The notes below the pieces were generated by a model. That model did no database searches. It saw only the letters and a list, made by a program, of their open reading frames with translations, and was not told the DNA's origin. Positions 7,247 to 16,455 of a stretch of DNA of 64,000 nucleotides are shown here, in pieces. The stretch spans positions 1 to 64,000 of the forward strand of contig NZ_JOCB01000004.1 of assembly GCF_000718775.1 (NCBI RefSeq). The letters are read 5' to 3'. Origin of the DNA: Streptomyces sp. NRRL S-31. GTDB lineage: Bacteria > Actinomycetota > Actinomycetes > Streptomycetales > Streptomycetaceae. The translations under genes and the position numbers were made by a program. The stretch's first letter is position 1; each line of letters starts with the position of its first letter.

Positions 7247-10065
7247 ACCGCGCGCTCGACGTGACCGGCCCCGGCGCGCGACCCGAGCCGGACGGGACCG
7301 CGCACACCGTCCGGAGCGGCCCCCTGGACCTGCGCCTGGTGCCGTCCGCGCTCGCGGCCTGGGGCACGGCGGCCGTCACGTTGGACACACCGGCGGCCTG
7401 GACCGCCGGAGCCGTCGCGGCCTGCCTGGTCGGCGGGATCCTGCTGCTGTCGGTACGGCGACCGGGACGCCTGCGGCGGACCGGCCGGGCCGGGTGGACG
7501 CACGCCAACCCCCGCGAGGAGGCCACCAATCCCCGCGAGGAGGCCACCAATCCCCGCGGGGAGAACGCTCATCCGCGCGGGGCGTGCGCCAAGCCGCGCT
7601 GGGCGCGCACCGCCGTCGCCGCGGTGCTGCTCTGCTCCGCGGCGGCGGCCGTCTCCGCCGGGCTGCACGGGGCCGACGTGCGGCGCGGGCCGGTGCCCGA
7701 ACTGGCCCGGCGGTTCGCGACCGTCACCGCCGAGGCCGAGCTGAGCGGCGACCCCTGGCTGAGCGAGACACGGGTGCGCGGCGATCACACGGCGCCCGTG
7801 GCGGTACTGGCGCGGGCCGAGCTGCGGAGCGTGGAGACGGCCGACGGGGGGCGTGCGCGGACCCGGACGCCCGTGCTGTTGATCGTCGACCCGGACGTCC
7901 CGGCGCCCGAAGGGGACGCGGAGAGTCGCGCGAGGGAGCGAGCTGAGGAGCGCACGGACAGTCACGGTGAGGGGCGCGCGGAGGGGAACCAGGGGGCCGA
8001 GCCGCCCGTGGGCGGCACCGGACGGGCCGGGCCGGGGGGCCGGGCCGGGCCGGGAGGACGGGCCGCCTGGCTCGGGTTGCTGCCGTCCACCCGGCTCCGC
8101 GTCGGCGGACGGCTGGCACCCGCGCTCGCGGGCGGCGACCGGACAGCGGCCGTGCTGCGGGTGCGCGGCCGGCCGGCGCCCCGGATCGTGGCGGGACCGA
8201 GCGGACCGCAACGGCTGGCGGGGCGGCTCCGGGCCGGTCTGCGGGAGGCGACCGAAGACCTGCCGGCCGACGCGCGGGCGCTGCTGCCCGGCCTGGTCGT
8301 CGGGGACACCTCGCGGATCACACCCGAGCTGGACCACGCCTTCGAGGAGACGGACCTGGCGCACACCCTCGCCGTCTCCGGGAGCAACCTCACCATCCTG
8401 CTGGCACTGCTCCTCGGGCCGCCCGGACTGGCCCAACGGGCCGAGCGCCGCGGCCTGGCCCCCCGACTGGGACTCTCCCTGCGGGCGACGGCCCTGGCCG
8501 CGGGAGCGCTGACGCTGGGCTTCGTGGTCGTCTGCCGGCCCGACCCGAGTGTCCTGCGGGCCGCTGCCTGCGGCGCGGTCGCACTGCTCGCCCTCGCCAC
8601 CGGACGCCGCCGCTCCCTCGTCCCGACGCTGGCCACGGCCGTCCTGCTGCTGGTGCTGTACGACCCGTGGCTGGCCCGCGGTTACGGCTTCCTGCTGTCG
8701 GTGCTGGCCACCGGCGCGCTGCTGGTGCTGGCACCGGGCTGGAGCGAGGCGTTGCGGCGGCGCCGGGTGCCGCCGCGGCTCGCCGAGGCGCTGGCGGCGG
8801 CCGCCGCGGCGCAGGTCGTGTGCGCGCCCGTCGTGGCGGTGCTGTCGGCCCGGGTCAGCCTGGTGGCGGTGCCCTGCAACCTGCTGGCCGAGGTGGCGGT
8901 GGCCCCGGCCACGGTGCTGGGGTTCGCGGCGCTCGCGACGGCACCGGTGGCGATGCCGGCGGCCGAGGCGCTGGCCTGGTGTGCGAGCTGGCCGGCCCGG
9001 TGGATCGCCGGGGTCGCCCGGTACGGGGCGGCGCTGCCCGGCGCGGGTGTGGACTGGCCGGGGAGCTGGCCGGGGGCGCTGGCACTGGCGGCGGTCACGG
9101 CGGCGGTCCTCCTGGCCGGCCGGAGACTGCTGCGGCGTCCGGTGTGGTGCGGACTGCTCGGAGTCCTGGTCGTGCTGCTCGTGACCCGACCGGCGCCGCT
9201 GACCCGGATGATCACGGGCTGGCCGCCGCAGGGCTGGCGGTTCGCGATGTGCGACGTCGGACAGGGCGACGCGACCGTGCTGGCGGCGGGCGAGGGAGCC
9301 GGGGTGGTCGTGGACGCCGGACCCGACCCGGAACTGGTCGACCACTGCCTGCGCCGGCTGGGCGTCACCCGCGTCCCGCTCCTCGTCCTCACGCACTTCC
9401 ACGCCGACCACGTGGCCGGGCTGCCCGGTGTCCTGCGGGGCCGCTCGGTGGCCGCGATCGAGACGACGGGGTTCGCGGAACCCGCGGACCAGGCGGAGTT
9501 CGTCCGAAGGCAGGCCGCGGAACGGCACATCCCGGTCACGACGGCCGTCGCGGGAGACGAACGGCGTGCCGGACCGCTCACCTGGCGGGTCCTGTGGCCC
9601 CCGCCGCGGCGCGCGCGACCTGGGGCACCTTTCCCGGCGCCGGTGCCGGTGCCTCCCGCCGGGCCGGGCGCCCCCTTCGAGCCGGAGGGTCCCAACGACG
9701 CCAGTGTCGCGCTGCTGGTGCGCACGGGCGGGCTGCGGCTGCTGCTGCTCGGAGACCTCGAACCACCGGCCCAGCAGGCGTTGTCGCGGTCCCCGGCAGC
9801 GGCCGATCTGGCCGGAGTCGACGTCCTGAAGGTGGCCCACCACGGTTCGGCCTACCAGGACCCGCGGCTGATGAGCCTCGCGGCCCCCCGGGTGGCCCTC
9901 GTCTCCGTCGGCGCCGACAACCCCTACGGCCATCCGGCGCCGGTGACCACGGCGGCGCTGCGGGCCGGTGGCGCGGCGGTCCTGCGCACCGACCGGGACG
10001 GGTCGCTCGTGATCACCGGAACCGGAGGGAGCGACGGGGAGATACGGGTGACGAGAGAGCGCTGA
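7243..10065 (+). CDS. comEC: ComEC/Rec2 family DNA-uptake channel protein
   Basis: The 940-residue product has N-terminal hydrophobic segments, a polar OB-like loop region, the multi-pass competence domain (about residues 330-660) and a C-terminal metallo-beta-lactamase-fold domain. That domain carries C-D-V-G-Q-G-D near 668 and the zinc motif T-H-F-H-A-D-H near 713. In competent bacteria ComEC is the inner-membrane channel for single-stranded DNA. The GTG start overlaps the comEA stop by 4 nt. It is longer than many homologues because of Pro/Gly/Arg-rich inserts, including an N-P-R-E-E-A-T repeat at about residues 89-102 and another low-complexity stretch near 230-270. Family certain; a DNA-uptake role in this organism is inference. 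Confidence 0.93.
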   Translation: MNRALDVTGPGARPEPDGTAHTVRSGPLDLRLVPSALAAWGTAAVTLDTPAAWTAGAVAACLVGGILLLSVRRPGRLRRTGRAGWTHANPREEATNPREEATNPRGENAHPRGACAKPRWARTAVAAVLLCSAAAAVSAGLHGADVRRGPVPELARRFATVTAEAELSGDPWLSETRVRGDHTAPVAVLARAELRSVETADGGRARTRTPVLLIVDPDVPAPEGDAESRARERAEERTDSHGEGRAEGNQGAEPPVGGTGRAGPGGRAGPGGRAAWLGLLPSTRLRVGGRLAPALAGGDRTAAVLRVRGRPAPRIVAGPSGPQRLAGRLRAGLREATEDLPADARALLPGLVVGDTSRITPELDHAFEETDLAHTLAVSGSNLTILLALLLGPPGLAQRAERRGLAPRLGLSLRATALAAGALTLGFVVVCRPDPSVLRAAACGAVALLALATGRRRSLVPTLATAVLLLVLYDPWLARGYGFLLSVLATGALLVLAPGWSEALRRRRVPPRLAEALAAAAAAQVVCAPVVAVLSARVSLVAVPCNLLAEVAVAPATVLGFAALATAPVAMPAAEALAWCASWPARWIAGVARYGAALPGAGVDWPGSWPGALALAAVTAAVLLAGRRLLRRPVWCGLLGVLVVLLVTRPAPLTRMITGWPPQGWRFAMCDVGQGDATVLAAGEGAGVVVDAGPDPELVDHCLRRLGVTRVPLLVLTHFHADHVAGLPGVLRGRSVAAIETTGFAEPADQAEFVRRQAAERHIPVTTAVAGDERRAGPLTWRVLWPPPRRARPGAPFPAPVPVPPAGPGAPFEPEGPNDASVALLVRTGGLRLLLLGDLEPPAQQALSRSPAAADLAGVDVLKVAHHGSAYQDPRLMSLAAPRVALVSVGADNPYGHPAPVTTAALRAGGAAVLRTDRDGSLVITGTGGSDGEIRVTRER
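7507..7548 (+). repeat. 21-bp in-frame tandem duplication in comEC
   Basis: Two near-identical 21-bp copies (7507-7527 and 7528-7548) encode N-P-R-E-E-A-T twice. A decayed third copy follows (N-P-R-G-E-N-A). It lies in a low-complexity loop between membrane segments. Confidence 0.85.
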
Positions 10066-10183
10066 CCCGGAAACCCCGCGTGACGGACGGCGGCACGGCC
10101 CGTCGGGACCTGGGCGGCGAGGGTTCGGCCTCAAGGCGGTGCGGACCCGGCGAAGGACTCCGGCGGGCACCCAGACTGGGGCC

Positions 10184-11020
10184 ATGACATCAGCTCGCAT
10201 CGACGCCTACCTCCGCCGCCTCGGCATCGCCCGCCCGCCGCAGCCCACCAGCGAGGCGCTGCGCGAGTTGCACCTGCGCCATCTGCGGACCGTCCCCTTC
10301 GAGAACCTGTCGGTCCACCTGGGGGAGGAGATCGCGCTGGACGGGACGCGGCTGCTGGAGAAGGTCACCGAGGCCCGGCGGGGCGGCTTCTGCTACGAAC
10401 TCAACGGTGCGTTCGGCATGTTGCTCACCGCCCTCGGATACCGGGTCGAGCTGCTCGCGGGACGGGTGTACGACGACGAGGGGCGGCTCGGCATCCCCTA
10501 CGACCATCTGGCGCTGCGGGTGCGGACGGTGGACGGGGACACCTGGCTCGCCGACGTCGGGTTCGGGGCGCACAGCCACTACCCGCTGGCCTGTGCGGAA
10601 CGCGGGGAGCAGGACGACCCCGGCGGCGTGTTCCGGGTGGTGGAGGCCGGTCCGTACGAGGCCGGGGTGCGGGGCGGTGCCGCAGCGGACGCCGGTGATC
10701 TGGACGTGCTGCGGGACGGCACGCCGCAGTACCGGCTGGAGACCCGCCCCCGGGTGCTCGGGGACTTCACCGCCGGCGCCTGGTGGCACAGCACCTCGCC
10801 GTCGTCGCACTTCACCCGGTCGCTGGTCTGCTCCCGGGTCACCGGGGACGGAGGACGGATCACGCTCAGCGGGCGGAAGCTGAAGACGACCGGGGCGGAC
10901 GGCACGCGCGGGACGCGGGAGCTGGAGACGGACGAGGAGGTGCTGACGGTCTACCGGGAGCGCTTCGGCATCGAGCTGAGCCGGGTGCCGGCGGTGCGCA
11001 ACCCCGACTCCGGCGACTAA
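10184..11020 (+). CDS. Arylamine N-acetyltransferase
   Basis: The 278-residue protein belongs to the NAT family, cytosolic enzymes that transfer acetyl (or other acyl) groups from CoA to arylamines, hydrazines or related amines. The Cys-His-Asp catalytic triad is visible at C70 (within R-G-G-F-C-Y-E-L-N), H108 (Y-D-H-L-A-L) and D124 (A-D-V-G-F-G), with near-standard spacing. I chose ATG 10184: an upstream in-frame start at 10139 would add a non-conserved Arg-rich tail. A -10-like CAGACT (10172-10177) ends 6 nt before the ATG, suggesting leaderless transcription. Homologues in other Streptomyces can act in secondary metabolism (amide synthases), but no cluster is present here, so a xenobiotic or general role is more likely. 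Confidence 0.93.
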   Translation: MTSARIDAYLRRLGIARPPQPTSEALRELHLRHLRTVPFENLSVHLGEEIALDGTRLLEKVTEARRGGFCYELNGAFGMLLTALGYRVELLAGRVYDDEGRLGIPYDHLALRVRTVDGDTWLADVGFGAHSHYPLACAERGEQDDPGGVFRVVEAGPYEAGVRGGAAADAGDLDVLRDGTPQYRLETRPRVLGDFTAGAWWHSTSPSSHFTRSLVCSRVTGDGGRITLSGRKLKTTGADGTRGTRELETDEEVLTVYRERFGIELSRVPAVRNPDSGD

Positions 11021-11146
11021 TTCGGTCCAGTCCCGGCGCATGGTCCGGATTCCTGTGATGTGGGTCCGTGTTGCCTCGAAAGCCGCATCAGTGATCGAAT
11101 AAACCTTCGGCAACGGATGATGTCGAGGCGTACAGGGGTGTCGTAG

Positions 11147-12028
11147 ATGTTCGGCCGCTGGCTGGGTAACCGGACGAACCGCATGCAACGGATGAGTCCC
11201 CTGGCGGCGGTCCGGACGCCGCCGGACGCGGGGGTGCTCAGCTGCCGGGTGGTCGACCCGGTCAACGAGGCGGTCATGGGCGCGGAGTTGGCGGTCAGCG
11301 ATCCCATGGGCCGCCGGGTGGTGTCCGGCGGGACGGACCCCTACGGCCTGTTCGTGGCCACGGTGCCGGCGGGGGAGTACCGGCTCGCGGTGACGGCGGA
11401 GGGGTACGCGCCGTACCGGGCCACCGCGCTGGTCGGCGTGGGCTCCCTCGCCTCGCTGGGCGATGTGACCCTTCAGGTTGCCCAGCCGCCGGAGCCGCCG
11501 GCGCCGGGTGACTGGGACGTCGAACCCCTGCACTCCTCGATCGGCTTCACCGCGCGGCACATCGGACTGGCCCGGATCCACGGACGGTTCAACTCCTTCG
11601 CCGGGGTGGTGCGGATCGCCGAGCGCGTGGAGCAGTCGGCGATGCACGTCGTGATCGACGCGGCGTCCATCGACACGGGGGTCCGGATGCGCGACGACCA
11701 TCTGCGGTCGTCGGACTTCCTGGACGTGGGGCGGTTCCCGACGCTGGAGTTCTACGGCGACCGGTTCGCGCACAAGGGCGGCAGCCGGTGGGCGGTCACC
11801 GGAGCGCTGTCACTGCACGGCGTGACCCGCACGGTCACCCTCGACACCGAGTACCTGGGGCTCGGCAACGGCATGGAGGGCGAGACGCGGGCCGCCTGCC
11901 GGGCCACCACCGAACTGCACCGGGACGACTTCACGGTCAGCTGGCAGTCGATGCTGGCGCGGGGCATCGCGGTGGTCGGGCCGAGCATCCGCGTCGACCT
12001 CGACGTGCAGATCGTGCCGAAGGGCTGA
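11147..12028 (+). CDS. YceI family protein with N-terminal carboxypeptidase-regulatory-like domain
   Basis: The 293-residue product combines a beta-sandwich domain of the carboxypeptidase regulatory-like type (about residues 25-105, containing V-P-A-G-E-Y-R-L) with a C-terminal YceI domain (about 125-292, beginning W-D-V-E-P-L-H-S-S-I-G-F). YceI is a lipocalin-like barrel that binds polyisoprenoid or other long hydrophobic ligands. No signal peptide is evident, which is unusual for YceI proteins of Proteobacteria but common in Actinobacteria. ATG 11147 has AGGGGTG about 8 nt upstream. A lipid-carrier role is inferred only from the fold. Confidence 0.85.
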   Translation: MFGRWLGNRTNRMQRMSPLAAVRTPPDAGVLSCRVVDPVNEAVMGAELAVSDPMGRRVVSGGTDPYGLFVATVPAGEYRLAVTAEGYAPYRATALVGVGSLASLGDVTLQVAQPPEPPAPGDWDVEPLHSSIGFTARHIGLARIHGRFNSFAGVVRIAERVEQSAMHVVIDAASIDTGVRMRDDHLRSSDFLDVGRFPTLEFYGDRFAHKGGSRWAVTGALSLHGVTRTVTLDTEYLGLGNGMEGETRAACRATTELHRDDFTVSWQSMLARGIAVVGPSIRVDLDVQIVPKG

Positions 12029-12037
12029 GGCCCCGAC

Positions 12038-12061
12038 GGCATCCGGTCCGGCATCCGGTCC
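12038..12061. repeat. 12-bp tandem duplication
   Basis: GGCATCCGGTCC occurs twice head-to-tail, 10 nt after the YceI gene stop, followed by a diverged third copy. It is non-coding. Confidence 0.8.
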
Positions 12062-12135
12062 GGCGGCCGGGCCGCGGGCACCGGGCTGGGCGGGCCGGGG
12101 TCCCGGGCTTCCGCGGGGTGCCGGAGAATGAGCCC

Positions 12136-12381
12136 GTGAGCGATGTGAGACACGTGCTGGTGCTGCCCGACCGCGATGCCGCTCAGGAGGTGGCCGAGGC
12201 GCTCGGGGAGCGGTTCGGGATCGACGAGGAGCCCCGGCTCGTCCGGGAGGCGCTGGCCGGCGAGGACGACGCCGAGGACGCCCAGTGGCTGGTGGTCCTG
12301 CGGGACGAGCGCGAGCGGCTCGACCCCGCCGAGCTGGACGCGTTCGCGGGGCAGTGGGACGGCTGGCGCGAGGAGCCGTGA
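12136..12381 (+). CDS. Small conserved-looking acidic protein, unknown function
   Basis: The 81-residue product begins M-S-D-V-R-H-V-L-V-L-P-D-R-D-A-A and is rich in Glu, Asp and Ala, with a pattern suggesting a small alpha/beta fold; no known domain is recognised. Codon third positions are almost all G or C, supporting coding. The GTG start at 12136 is favoured by GGAG at 12123-12126 and by a -10-like GAGAAT (12124-12129) 6 nt before it. It sits between the YceI gene and holA, 110 nt before holA. No function can be assigned. Confidence 0.65.
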   Translation: MSDVRHVLVLPDRDAAQEVAEALGERFGIDEEPRLVREALAGEDDAEDAQWLVVLRDERERLDPAELDAFAGQWDGWREEP

Positions 12382-12491
12382 CCCCGACGCGAGGAGCCGT
12401 CACCCCCGAGTCGGGACTCGGGGGCCGGTCCGGGACCGGTCGGGGTACCGGGATCGGCGCGTTGTCGGTGCCGCGTGGGATGCTGTGAGCG

Positions 12492-13481
12492 ATGGCCAGG
12501 AAGACTGCGAATGACGACCCTCTCGCCCCGGTGACCCTTGCCGTGGGCCAGGAGGACCTCCTGCTCGACCGTGCCGTGCAGGAGGTGGTGGCCGCCGCCA
12601 AGGCTGCCGACGCCGACACGGACGTACGTGACCTGACCCCGGACCAGCTCCAGCCCGGCACGCTCGCCGAGCTGACCAGCCCGTCGCTCTTCGCCGAGCG
12701 CAAGGTCGTGGTCGTACGCAACGCGCAGGACCTGTCCGCCGACACGGTCAAGGACGTGAAGGCGTATCTCGGCTCACCCGCCGAGGAGATCACGCTCGTG
12801 CTGCTGCACGCCGGCGGTGCCAAGGGCAAGGGGCTGCTGGACGCCGCGCGCAAGGCGGGCGCGCGGGAGGTGGCCTGCCCGAAGATGACCAAGCCGGCGG
12901 ACCGGCTGGCCTTCGTGCGGGGAGAGTTCCGCACGCTCGGACGGTCGGCCACCCCCGAGGCGTGCCAGGCGCTCTGCGACGCCATCGGGAGCGATCTGCG
13001 GGAGCTGGCCTCGGCGGTCTCGCAGTTGGTCGCCGACGTGGAGGGGACGATCGACGAGGCGGTCGTCGGGCGGTACTACACCGGGCGTGCCGAGGCGTCC
13101 AGCTTCACGGTCGCCGACCGGGCGGTGGAGGGGCGTACGGCGGAGGCGCTGGAAGCCCTGAGATGGTCGTTGTCGACGGGCGTGGCGCCGGTGATGATCA
13201 CCAGCGCGCTGGCGCAGGGCGTCCGGGCGATCGGCAAGCTGTCCTCGGCCCGGGGCGGCCGGCCGGCCGATCTGGCGCGGGAACTGGGCATGCCGCCGTG
13301 GAAGATCGACCGGGTGCGCCAGCAGATGCGGGGCTGGACGCCGGACGGGGTCGCGGTGGCGCTCAGGGCGGTCGCCGAGGCGGACGCGGGTGTGAAGGGC
13401 GGCGGCGACGACCCCGAGTACGCGCTGGAGAAGGCGGTCGTGGTGATCGCCCGGGCCGCCCGGTCACGCGGGCGCGGATAG
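12492..13481 (+). CDS. holA: DNA polymerase III delta subunit
   Basis: The 329-residue product matches the delta subunit of the clamp loader, which opens the beta clamp during replication. It begins with the characteristic V-T-L-A-V-G-Q-E-D-L-L-L-D-R-A segment and follows the usual pattern: a non-Walker AAA-like N-terminal region, a helical linker and a C-terminal collar domain ending in A-L-E-K-A-V-V-V-I. ATG 12492 has a -10-like GATGCT (12479-12484) 7 nt upstream and no good ribosome-binding site, so the mRNA may be leaderless. Its neighbour rpsT lies on the opposite strand, an arrangement (holA-rpsT-lepA) typical of many bacteria. The two hairpins downstream separate it from rpsT. Confidence 0.96.
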   Translation: MARKTANDDPLAPVTLAVGQEDLLLDRAVQEVVAAAKAADADTDVRDLTPDQLQPGTLAELTSPSLFAERKVVVVRNAQDLSADTVKDVKAYLGSPAEEITLVLLHAGGAKGKGLLDAARKAGAREVACPKMTKPADRLAFVRGEFRTLGRSATPEACQALCDAIGSDLRELASAVSQLVADVEGTIDEAVVGRYYTGRAEASSFTVADRAVEGRTAEALEALRWSLSTGVAPVMITSALAQGVRAIGKLSSARGGRPADLARELGMPPWKIDRVRQQMRGWTPDGVAVALRAVAEADAGVKGGGDDPEYALEKAVVVIARAARSRGRG

Positions 13482-13652
13482 CGGACAGCCGTTCCCGGGT
13501 TCCGTTCCGCCTTCGGCCGGGGCGGCGCCCCGGCCCCGGTCAGGGGGTCGCCCCCGGTCCCCAGCCCCGTCGCGCCGAGTAGCCGCGCACCGTCACCCGC
13601 GCCGCACCGTCACCCGCGCCGGGAAGGCGCCTCTGTCCGACCTCCCGACATG

Positions 13653-13704
13653 CCGAAGACCCCGGCGCCCGCCCTGGGGAAGGGAGGAGCGCCGAGGTCT
13701 TCGG
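13653..13704. terminator. Convergent terminator between holA and rpsT (hairpin 1)
   Basis: A 16-bp stem with a single mismatch pairs 13653-13668 with 13689-13704, with a 20-nt loop. It lies in the 347-nt gap between the converging holA and rpsT genes and can stop transcription from either side. The rest of the gap (13482-13640) holds only GC-rich non-coding sequence in which I see no gene. Confidence 0.8.
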
Positions 13705-13715
13705 ACCGAGCTTGC

Positions 13716-13757
13716 GGACTCGCACCCGCGTGGCGAACGCAGGCCGCGTGCGAGTCC
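13716..13757. terminator. Convergent terminator between holA and rpsT (hairpin 2)
   Basis: A perfect 10-bp stem (GGACTCGCAC at 13716-13725 with its complement at 13748-13757) and 22-nt loop lie 71 nt beyond the rpsT stop. It is the first hairpin met by transcription leaving rpsT. Confidence 0.65.
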
Positions 13758-13828
13758 TGGGTGCCGGGCGGGAGCGGATGAGAGAGGGCCCGCTCTGAGT
13801 CCTTCCGGCGGTCAGATCAGAAAGGAGT

Positions 13829-14095
13829 TCAGCCCTTGAGGGACGCGACCTTGGAAGCAAGCGCCGACTTCTTGTTGGCGGCCTGGTTCTTGTGGATGAC
13901 GCCCTTCGAGACGGCCTTGTCGAGCGCACGCGCGGCAGCGCGCTGGAGCTCGGTGGCCTTCTCGGCGTCGCCGGCGGCGGCGGCCTCGCGGGCCTTGCGG
14001 ATCGCGGTCTTCAGGGAGGACTTGACGGCCTTGTTGCGCAGCCGAGCCTTCTCGTTGGTCTTGATCCGCTTGATCTGGGACTTGATGTTCGCCAC
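13829..14095 (-). CDS. rpsT: Small ribosomal subunit protein bS20
   Basis: The 88-residue, Lys/Arg/Ala-rich all-helical protein starts [10 protein letters not shown] and has the S20 pattern K-T-A-I-R-K-A-R and [14 protein letters not shown]. It binds 16S rRNA early in 30S assembly. It is transcribed leftward, divergent from lepA, an association conserved widely in bacteria. In the 5' leader a 7-bp hairpin (14165-14171 with 14187-14193) is present. S20 is autoregulated in Escherichia coli, but whether this hairpin has such a role is not known. Confidence 0.97.
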   Translation of the reverse strand: MANIKSQIKRIKTNEKARLRNKAVKSSLKTAIRKAREAAAAGDAEKATELQRAAARALDKAVSKGVIHKNQAANKKSALASKVASLKG

Positions 14096-14164
14096 GAAGG
14101 AGCCTTTTCAGGTTCAGGCACGGGGCCGCGCGGGTCCCGTGCCGGTGATCCAAAATTTCCTGTC

Positions 14165-14193
14165 GTGCCTCGTGCTGAGAGGGCATGAGGCAC
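14165..14193 (-). promoter_or_regulatory. Hairpin in the putative rpsT leader
   Basis: GTGCCTC at 14165-14171 pairs with GAGGCAC at 14187-14193, enclosing a 15-nt loop, 70 nt upstream of the rpsT start. A weak -10-like sequence lies further upstream on the same strand. It may be a leader structure for ribosomal-protein autoregulation, but no binding-site similarity to 16S rRNA was established. Confidence 0.3.
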
Positions 14194-14320
14194 AGCCATC
14201 TACAGTACCAGTGGCCCTCCGGACGGCCCAAAACGGCCCCCGGTCCCTCCCCGTGGGACCATGGAGACTACGTAACGATCCGACCCGAGGCATAAGGCGC
14301 CTCAAGAGACAGGACCCTGC

Positions 14321-16195
14321 GTGCCCGCGACCCCTAACCATGTGCCCGAGCCGAGCCGTACCGCCCCGGCTCTGATCCGCAATTTCTGCATCATCGCGCA
14401 CATCGACCACGGCAAGTCCACGCTCGCCGACCGGATGCTCCAGCTGACCGGTGTGGTCGAGCAGCGGCAGATGCGTGCTCAGTACCTCGACCGGATGGAC
14501 ATCGAGCGCGAGCGCGGCATCACGATCAAGTCCCAGGCGGTGCGGCTGCCCTGGGCCCCGACCGAGGGCCCCGACCAGGGCACGACCCACATCCTCAACA
14601 TGATCGACACCCCGGGGCACGTCGACTTCACCTACGAGGTCTCGCGGTCGCTGGCCGCCTGCGAGGGGACCATCCTCCTGGTCGACGCCGCCCAGGGCAT
14701 CGAGGCGCAGACCCTCGCCAACCTCTACCTGGCGATGGAGAACGACCTCACGATCATCCCGGTGCTGAACAAGATCGACCTGCCGGCCGCGCAGCCGGAG
14801 AAGTTCGCCGAGGAACTGGCGAACCTGGTCGGCTGCGAGCCGGAGGACGTGCTCAAGGTCTCCGCGAAGACCGGTCTCGGCGTGGACGCGCTGCTGAACA
14901 AGGTCGTCAAGGAGATCCCGGCGCCGGTCGGGGTCGCCGACGCGCCCGCCCGCGCGATGATCTTCGACTCGGTCTACGACTCCTACCGCGGTGTCGTGAC
15001 GTACGTCCGTGTCATCGACGGCCAGCTCAACAAACGCGAGCGCATCAAGATGATGTCGACCGGTGCCACCCACGAGCTGCTGGAGATCGGCGTCAGCTCG
15101 CCGGAGATGCTGCCGGCGGACGGCCTCGGCGTCGGTGAGGTGGGATACCTCATCACCGGTGTGAAGGACGTCCGGCAGTCCAAGGTCGGTGACACGGTCA
15201 CCAGCCAGCAGAAGGGCGCCACCGAGGCGCTCGGCGGCTACAAGGACCCGAAGCCGATGGTCTTCTCCGGTCTGTATCCGCTGGACGGCTCGGACTACCC
15301 GGAGCTGCGCGAGGCCCTGGACAAGCTCCAGCTCAACGACGCCGCCCTGGTCTACGAGCCGGAGACCTCCGCGGCCCTCGGCTTCGGCTTCCGCGTCGGC
15401 TTCCTCGGCCTGCTGCACCTGGACGTGATCCGGGAGCGTCTGGAGCGCGAGTTCGGGCTCGACCTGATCGCCACCGCCCCCAACGTGGTCTACCGCGTGG
15501 TCATGGAGGACGGCAGCGAGCACACGGTCACCAACCCGAGCGAGTTCCCCGAAGGCAAGATCAACGACGTCTACGAGCCGGTCGTGCGGGCCACCATCCT
15601 CGCGCCCACCGAGTTCATCGGTTCGATCATGGAGCTGTGCCAGACCCGGCGCGGCACCCTGCTCGGCATGGACTACCTCTCGGAGGACCGCGTCGAGATC
15701 CGCTACACGCTGCCGCTCGCGGAGATCGTCTTCGACTTCTTCGACCAGCTGAAGTCCAAGACCCGCGGCTACGCCTCGCTGGACTACGAGCCCACGGGCG
15801 AGCAGACCAGCTCCCTGGTCAAGGTCGACATCCTGCTGCACGGCGACAAGGTGGACGCCTTCTCGGCGATCACCCACAAGGACCAGGCGTACGCGTACGG
15901 CGTGCGGCTCGTCGCCAAGCTCAAGGAGCTGATCCCGCGGCAGGCCTTCGAGGTGCCGGTGCAGGCCGCCATCGGCTCCCGGGTGATCGCCCGCGAGACC
16001 ATCCGCGCCATCCGCAAGGACGTCCTCGCCAAGTGCTACGGCGGTGACATCTCCCGTAAGCGGAAGCTGCTGGAGAAGCAGAAGGAAGGCAAGAAGCGGA
16101 TGAAGATGGTGGGTTCCGTGGAGGTTCCGCAGGAGGCCTTCATCGCGGTGCTGTCCAGCGATGACAGCGCGGGGTCGGGCAAGAGCAAGAAGTGA
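14321..16195 (+). CDS. lepA: Elongation factor 4 (LepA GTPase)
   Basis: The 624-residue translational GTPase has the G1 motif A-H-I-D-H-G-K-S-T near residues 27-35, the D-T-P-G-H G3 motif, N-K-I-D (G4), and the LepA-specific C-terminal domain ending in Lys-rich sequence. EF4 acts on the ribosome, back-translocating or remodelling stalled complexes, and affects initiation. The GTG 14321 start is preceded by AGAGACAGGA. The gene is divergent from rpsT and followed by a strong hairpin (16236-16269), so it is probably a single-gene unit. Identification is secure. Confidence 0.97.
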   Translation: MPATPNHVPEPSRTAPALIRNFCIIAHIDHGKSTLADRMLQLTGVVEQRQMRAQYLDRMDIERERGITIKSQAVRLPWAPTEGPDQGTTHILNMIDTPGHVDFTYEVSRSLAACEGTILLVDAAQGIEAQTLANLYLAMENDLTIIPVLNKIDLPAAQPEKFAEELANLVGCEPEDVLKVSAKTGLGVDALLNKVVKEIPAPVGVADAPARAMIFDSVYDSYRGVVTYVRVIDGQLNKRERIKMMSTGATHELLEIGVSSPEMLPADGLGVGEVGYLITGVKDVRQSKVGDTVTSQQKGATEALGGYKDPKPMVFSGLYPLDGSDYPELREALDKLQLNDAALVYEPETSAALGFGFRVGFLGLLHLDVIRERLEREFGLDLIATAPNVVYRVVMEDGSEHTVTNPSEFPEGKINDVYEPVVRATILAPTEFIGSIMELCQTRRGTLLGMDYLSEDRVEIRYTLPLAEIVFDFFDQLKSKTRGYASLDYEPTGEQTSSLVKVDILLHGDKVDAFSAITHKDQAYAYGVRLVAKLKELIPRQAFEVPVQAAIGSRVIARETIRAIRKDVLAKCYGGDISRKRKLLEKQKEGKKRMKMVGSVEVPQEAFIAVLSSDDSAGSGKSKK

Positions 16196-16235
16196 CCGGG
16201 GGTAACGACCGGTTACGTCGGCAAACCGGACATGT

Positions 16236-16269
16236 GGGGGCCCGTCGTGCGCGAGCGCGGCGGGCCCCC
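16236..16269. terminator. Terminator after lepA
   Basis: A perfect 9-bp stem (GGGGGCCCG at 16236-16244 with 16261-16269) is extended inward by further pairs including G-U. It starts 41 nt after the lepA stop and has no U-tract. Confidence 0.75.
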
Positions 16270-16455
16270 GCGCGTTCGCCGGGCCGCGAAGCGTGGAAAG
16301 TGACAGGCCGAAGCCCCTTACGCAGCGGGCGGTCGCCCCTTACCCTGATCCCTGCTCGCTAGTTACTGGTGAGTTAAACAACAGCCCGAACCCCCACAGT
16401 GAGTCAATCCAGCCGCACCGAGTCAGCCGCACCGTCGCGGGCCCCGGAGGATGTC

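Noticed and set aside
7141..10200. Minus-strand reading frame of 1019 codons opposite comEC
   Set aside because: Low-complexity Gln/Arg/Gly translation and no start signal; comEC has clear membrane and MBL motifs on the plus strand.
16361..16376. TTACT-GGTG-AGTTAA sequence as a fatty-acid regulator operator before the acyl-CoA synthetase gene
   Set aside because: Symmetry is imperfect and I cannot match it to a known consensus, so it is not listed as a feature.
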